Source: JAWSUT01 sp033549345
Lineage (GTDB): Bacteria; Bacillota; Dethiobacteria; Dethiobacterales; Dethiobacteraceae
NCBI GenBank assembly: GCA_033549345.1
Contig: JAWSUT010000001.1
Span: 86,546-150,545 of the forward strand
Direction: 5' to 3'
Length of the DNA stretch: 64,000 nucleotides
The notes under the pieces are model-generated. The model had not been told where the DNA came from. It was given only the letters and a program-made list of their open reading frames with translations, and searched no databases. Positions 60,893-64,000 of this stretch are shown here, piece after piece. A program made the position numbers and the translations under genes. Every line of letters begins with the position of its first letter. Positions within the stretch are counted from its first letter, which is position 1.

Positions 60893-61531
60893 TTAATTTC
60901 TGTGAACGGAACTAGCCAATAAATACTGGGCGGCAAAATAGGTTGCCATAACAATCAGGGAAGACCAGGGAACAGGAAGGGCAAAACGATTGACTGCAAG
61001 AACAAGGTCAGATAGATAAAAGAGAACCGCCCCGGCTACAATAAACCGCTTTTGCTGAGGCTCAAACACATCCCGGAATAAAGTACCCACCGCGCGCCAG
61101 ACCATTAGGGATATCACCAGCATATACGCTGCAACCGGAATAAACAGGGATGCATCAAGATAAGTACTCAGACTAAAGAAGATGCCTCCACCCAGTACCA
61201 GTATAACTGCACCTGCCGCCAGATCCCCCTTGTAAAAACGGGTATCCGTCCAAAAGGCGGTCACATAAAATCCCTGGGCAACCAGAAAGGCCAATAAGCC
61301 CTGCAGAAACAACCCTTCCAGCATGAGAAGAACATCACCTAACAGTGAAAAAAGCAAGGCGGCCAATACCAATCTTGTATAGCGCCGGGAAAGCGGCCCG
61401 CGCAATACCAGGCTAATAATTAAAACCATAACGAACGGTTTGGTTAAATAGATTCCCAACTGGCAGGGAATTGTGATAACAACAAAGTGGACCAGCGCAA
61501 TAGCCAGAATAGAAAACTTCAGAAACAACAT
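60893..61531 (-). CDS. YhhN-family (lysoplasmalogenase-like) membrane protein
   Basis: A 212-aa protein with seven or eight TM helices and the YhhN motifs TKPFVMVLIISLVLRG near 30, FSLLGDVLLML near 61 (with an intramembrane Asp) and VLFYLSDLVLAVNRF near 170. Human TMEM86 relatives hydrolyse lysoplasmalogens; strict anaerobes make plasmalogens, so such a role is possible but not shown. It stands alone. Confidence 0.82.
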   Translation of the reverse strand: MLFLKFSILAIALVHFVVITIPCQLGIYLTKPFVMVLIISLVLRGPLSRRYTRLVLAALLFSLLGDVLLMLEGLFLQGLLAFLVAQGFYVTAFWTDTRFYKGDLAAGAVILVLGGGIFFSLSTYLDASLFIPVAAYMLVISLMVWRAVGTLFRDVFEPQQKRFIVAGAVLFYLSDLVLAVNRFALPVPWSSLIVMATYFAAQYLLASSVHRN

Positions 61532-61832
61532 ACTCCATCCCCCACTTATCTAAACTACTAAACTATATGCGCTAAGCAAACTAATTATCGCTGTAAGAAT
61601 ACGTGTAACTAAAGCCATGCCGTGTTAACCGAGCCTGGATTTTGCCAGCCAGTTTGGCAAAAAAGCAGAGCCTTCCGGCCCTCCTTACCTGATTAGTTAT
61701 AATCCGTTACCTGATGGGTTCTCTTCCTAGTTAATTAGTACCTCATTCAATAAGTCAATACGGTGATATCTCTTTCCTGAAATTTTTCAAGGGTGCTAGA
61801 GCGAATAAGAGAGATATCTGATTAAAGACGCT
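61532..61832. other. Intergenic region before the YhhN-family gene
   Basis: A 301-bp AT-rich gap without a CDS. It holds an inverted repeat, GATATCTCTT (61765-61774) with AAGAGAGATATC (61807-61818), about 32 bp apart. No known operator is recognised. Confidence 0.4.
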
Positions 61833-63377
61833 TTAGGGAAACCAGGGCGTACCCGTTATAATCCATACAAAAGAGGTGAAAACCCAAATAACAACCCCCA
61901 TGCAGCCAAACCAGGCACCCTTAAGAACCCCTCTGAACAGAGTCAGCAACAACCCCAACCCCACGAGCAATATGGCAGTAAGTCCACCCAAGACAAAGAT
62001 TCCCAGGCCAAAATAATATAAGTCTAATGTACCTGCCATCTGCCTTACCAGTGAAAAGCCTATAAGTATGAAAAATAGTCCAAGTGAAGTAGCAAAAACT
62101 TTAGGTAAATTGGGATTGGGGCCACTTTTGCGGACAGCCGGGTCAAACAATGGGAGCAGGTACAAGCCGGACACGCCAACAAAGGTATACCCGGCACCAT
62201 ATCGCAACATATCAAAATAGTACACGTTATAAAACGGATTCTGGTAGCGAAATACCTGAAACACCTGATAAACAGAAAGCGTTAAGACAATCGGCAGGAA
62301 TGCCAGTACGGGTTCTGGCCACTTTGCGTTTACCAGGCGTGTTGCTGCCGCCCCACCGACCGCAATTGCCATCAGTGCAACATTTAACAGCAAAACAATA
62401 TTTTGCCCTGTTCGGGCCTCCCAGATAATGAAGCCGACAAGCCCAATAATTAAACCACTTACTAAAGTAATAATTCCAGCAGAAAATATTACGCGTTTTA
62501 ACGAGGCTGTTTTTATGACAAGAATAAACCACCCTGCATATAGCAACAGTGCAATTGCAGCGGGTAGGGCAGACTGCCTCAAGAGAGCATTGAAGGTACT
62601 GTCTTTTCCCCCGCTTGCCGCCAGCAGTTGAACTATTTCTTGTTTATAGCCCTTCGGATCAGCGTTTTTTTTTAATAAACTTAGTGGAGTAAGCCCTTCG
62701 TATGTTTTGGCATTGACATCCGCCCCCGCTTCAATCAGCGCTTTTACAGATGCTATATTCAGGCTTTCCACCGCATAATGAAGCGCAGTGTATTTTAGCT
62801 CATCCGCAGCATAAACATCTGCCCCCGCCTGAATGAGTACTTCGATCGCCTGCACATTTCCTGACAAAGCTGCAGTCATTAAAGGTGTTGTACCGTTTAC
62901 TGTTTTGGTATTAACTTTGGCACCATTAGCGATGAGAACCCTCAATGTATCCTTGCTGCCAGCCCGGTACAGGACTTCATGCAAAGGCGTGGCACCGTTC
63001 ATAGACTCAGCATTCACCTCAGCTCCGTTAGAAATTAGCAGTTGTATTAAAGCCGGACTGTATGCTGCAGCATAATGCAGAGGTGTCTCCCCACTGCTAT
63101 TTCGAATGTTAACATCTGCACCCTTCTCCAGAAGCAGTTTGATAAACTCCTCATACCCCCCCAAAGCTCCATTATTATTAACGGCTAAATGTAACATAGA
63201 ATCTCCTGTATAGCCAATTTCATTTACGTCATATGTTCCATGAACTAATTCCATGGCACGGTCAATCTTATTATTATAGAGAGCAGTAAAAATATCTGCA
63301 TCATCAGCTGCAACTCCGACACGCGTCAGAATAGTAAACATAAGAATTAAAGAAACCAGTACTTTTCTTTGTAACAC
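61833..63377 (-). CDS. Ankyrin-repeat membrane protein
   Basis: The 514-aa protein has a signal peptide (about 1-24), then about six ankyrin repeats at 27-255 (recurring GADVN, TPLHYA-type motifs), then seven or so TM helices from 272 to the end. The repeats would lie outside the cytoplasm. The start is GTG with AAGGGATGG 6 nt upstream. No enzymatic motif is visible in the membrane part. Ankyrin-plus-polytopic-membrane fusions are uncommon in bacteria. Confidence 0.82.
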   Translation of the reverse strand: MLQRKVLVSLILMFTILTRVGVAADDADIFTALYNNKIDRAMELVHGTYDVNEIGYTGDSMLHLAVNNNGALGGYEEFIKLLLEKGADVNIRNSSGETPLHYAAAYSPALIQLLISNGAEVNAESMNGATPLHEVLYRAGSKDTLRVLIANGAKVNTKTVNGTTPLMTAALSGNVQAIEVLIQAGADVYAADELKYTALHYAVESLNIASVKALIEAGADVNAKTYEGLTPLSLLKKNADPKGYKQEIVQLLAASGGKDSTFNALLRQSALPAAIALLLYAGWFILVIKTASLKRVIFSAGIITLVSGLIIGLVGFIIWEARTGQNIVLLLNVALMAIAVGGAAATRLVNAKWPEPVLAFLPIVLTLSVYQVFQVFRYQNPFYNVYYFDMLRYGAGYTFVGVSGLYLLPLFDPAVRKSGPNPNLPKVFATSLGLFFILIGFSLVRQMAGTLDLYYFGLGIFVLGGLTAILLVGLGLLLTLFRGVLKGAWFGCMGVVIWVFTSFVWIITGTPWFP

Positions 63378-63401
63378 GTAAATCCATCCCTTCTGATTGG
63401 A

Positions 63402-63440
63402 TACAAAAAAACCGAACCTTCTTTCACGGCACGGTTTTTG
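63402..63440 (-). terminator. Terminator-like hairpin before the ankyrin gene
   Basis: On the minus strand AAAACCGTGCC pairs with GGTTCGGTTTT around a 9-nt loop, with TTTTTTTG after it. It lies between the transposase 3' end and the ankyrin gene. Confidence 0.65.
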
Positions 63441-63504
63441 CGACGTATTAATAAAATAATACTGGTGAGTCAGACGATATTCAGTTGATTCTTACCTTAA
63501 TTAC

Positions 63505-64000
63505 TCAACTTTCGCAGCTCAAAATGTTGAATAAACCCTTGATATAATTGGGGAAACCGCCAATCAAATTGTTAAGTTGACAAAGAATAGATTCTTTTTC
63601 GTCCCCTAATTTGCAATCAACTAGATTAAGCAAAAATTCCATAAGAAGCTGTAGAGATGTTTTTAAGTCCATATCCCTAACTTCATCACAAAGTAAATAA
63701 AACAACCCGCCAAAGGTGCGGTCATCGCAGTTGTTTCTACGTTCCCACTCAAGAATCAAGTAACGGGCAAACACGATGGTGGTATGACTAATAAGCATGT
63801 CAAATGAGCGACCCTGGAATTCAGTACCCAAGCTTAAATATGACTTTGCGAATTTGAAAAAGGTCTCAATACTCCAACGCATCCCGTAAATTCGGATAAT
63901 TTCAGCATCATCCAGGCTAAGATCCGTGCTTATAATTGCTAACCACTCACTACGTTTATTCCGGTTTTGCACGAATACCACTTTTAGTGGCAATTTGCAG
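63505..64000 (-). CDS. IS4-family transposase, C-terminal part (cut by window)
   Basis: At least 165 codons are visible and the frame runs open off the right edge (preceding codons encode CKL). The IS4 YREK signature is present: Y-x2-R-x3-E-x6-K in YGMRWSIETFFKFAKSYLSL. This gives the catalytic Glu of the DDE triad. Downstream helices (TTIVFARYLILEWERRN) fit IS4-type DDE transposases. The terminal inverted repeat near 63480 could not be fixed without the other end. Confidence 0.85.
   Translation of the reverse strand, partial: CKLPLKVVFVQNRNKRSEWLAIISTDLSLDDAEIIRIYGMRWSIETFFKFAKSYLSLGTEFQGRSFDMLISHTTIVFARYLILEWERRNNCDDRTFGGLFYLLCDEVRDMDLKTSLQLLMEFLLNLVDCKLGDEKESILCQLNNLIGGFPNYIKGLFNILSCES

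Noticed and set aside
61765..61818. Inverted repeat GATATCTCTT/AAGAGAGATATC as a transposon end
   Set aside because: No target duplication or transposase pairs with it; more likely a chance or regulatory repeat.
1..64000. CRISPR arrays, tRNA or rRNA genes, prophage
   Set aside because: No regularly spaced repeats, no cloverleaf or rRNA sequence and no phage structural genes were found; the only mobile traces are the IS4 fragment and the palindromic element.

Overview
The window looks like a chromosomal piece of a low-to-moderate GC, Gram-positive, probably spore-forming anaerobe of the Clostridia/Peptococcaceae/Dethiobacter type. This is inferred from gene content: a PASTA-kinase core cluster, RemA, a SpoIIM-like protein, DUF116, DUF4321 and DUF1540 proteins, strong AGGAGG ribosome binding sites, TTG starts, and a pentaheme c-type cytochrome lipoprotein. 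No species assignment can be proven from the sequence alone.

Positions 1-22058 are the classical Firmicute housekeeping cluster, read leftward: Ca2+ ATPase, yicC, remA, gmk, rpoZ, coaBC, priA, def, fmt, DUF116, Zn-peptidase, rsmB, rlmN, prpC, prkC, rsgA, rpe. Apart from the DUF116/peptidase insertion, the order matches what I remember of the Bacillus subtilis yloB-rpe region. It is followed by an FMN-riboswitch-controlled riboflavin operon (ribD-ribE-ribBA) that runs off the left edge. rqcH/yloA is divergent at 22217, and a SpoIIM-like gene is inserted in the opposite direction at 15188.

Positions 24000-40950 are an accessory stretch of short transcription units. They include a small HTH regulator with direct repeats upstream, an MFS transporter, DUF3179/CAP/PrcB-like proteins, a 104-bp palindromic repeat element, a LysE exporter, a GalT-like protein, a methyltransferase, several very small membrane or cytosolic proteins, Nudix and FMN-binding proteins, the YetF (DUF421)-DUF4363 pair, a membrane ferric-reductase-like flavohaem oxidoreductase, a solitary Hcp-like protein, an aromatic amino-acid-type decarboxylase, an SDR dehydrogenase and several DUF proteins.

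Positions 40983-46574 are a complete peptide/nickel-type ABC importer operon (binding protein, two permeases, two ATPases). Positions 46896-47843 hold a two-gene nucleoside-recognition (Gate) membrane pair behind a structured leader. Positions 47910-53720 carry small and envelope genes: Dabb, DUF1540, a zinc-ribbon protein, a LysM amidase preceded by two CxxC microproteins, a pentaheme cytochrome lipoprotein, PspC, a 38-aa membrane peptide, and a flavodoxin interrupted by one in-frame TAA. Positions 53898-60461 are a complete branched-chain-type (Liv) ABC importer operon with an acyl-CoA ligase gene embedded between permease and ATPase genes, suggesting uptake coupled to CoA activation of a carboxylic acid. 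The right end has a YhhN-family membrane protein, an ankyrin-repeat membrane protein, and the 3' part of an IS4-type transposase.

Starts were reassigned wherever a Shine-Dalgarno sequence decided between candidates. Protein family names come from recognising motifs by eye, not from searches.
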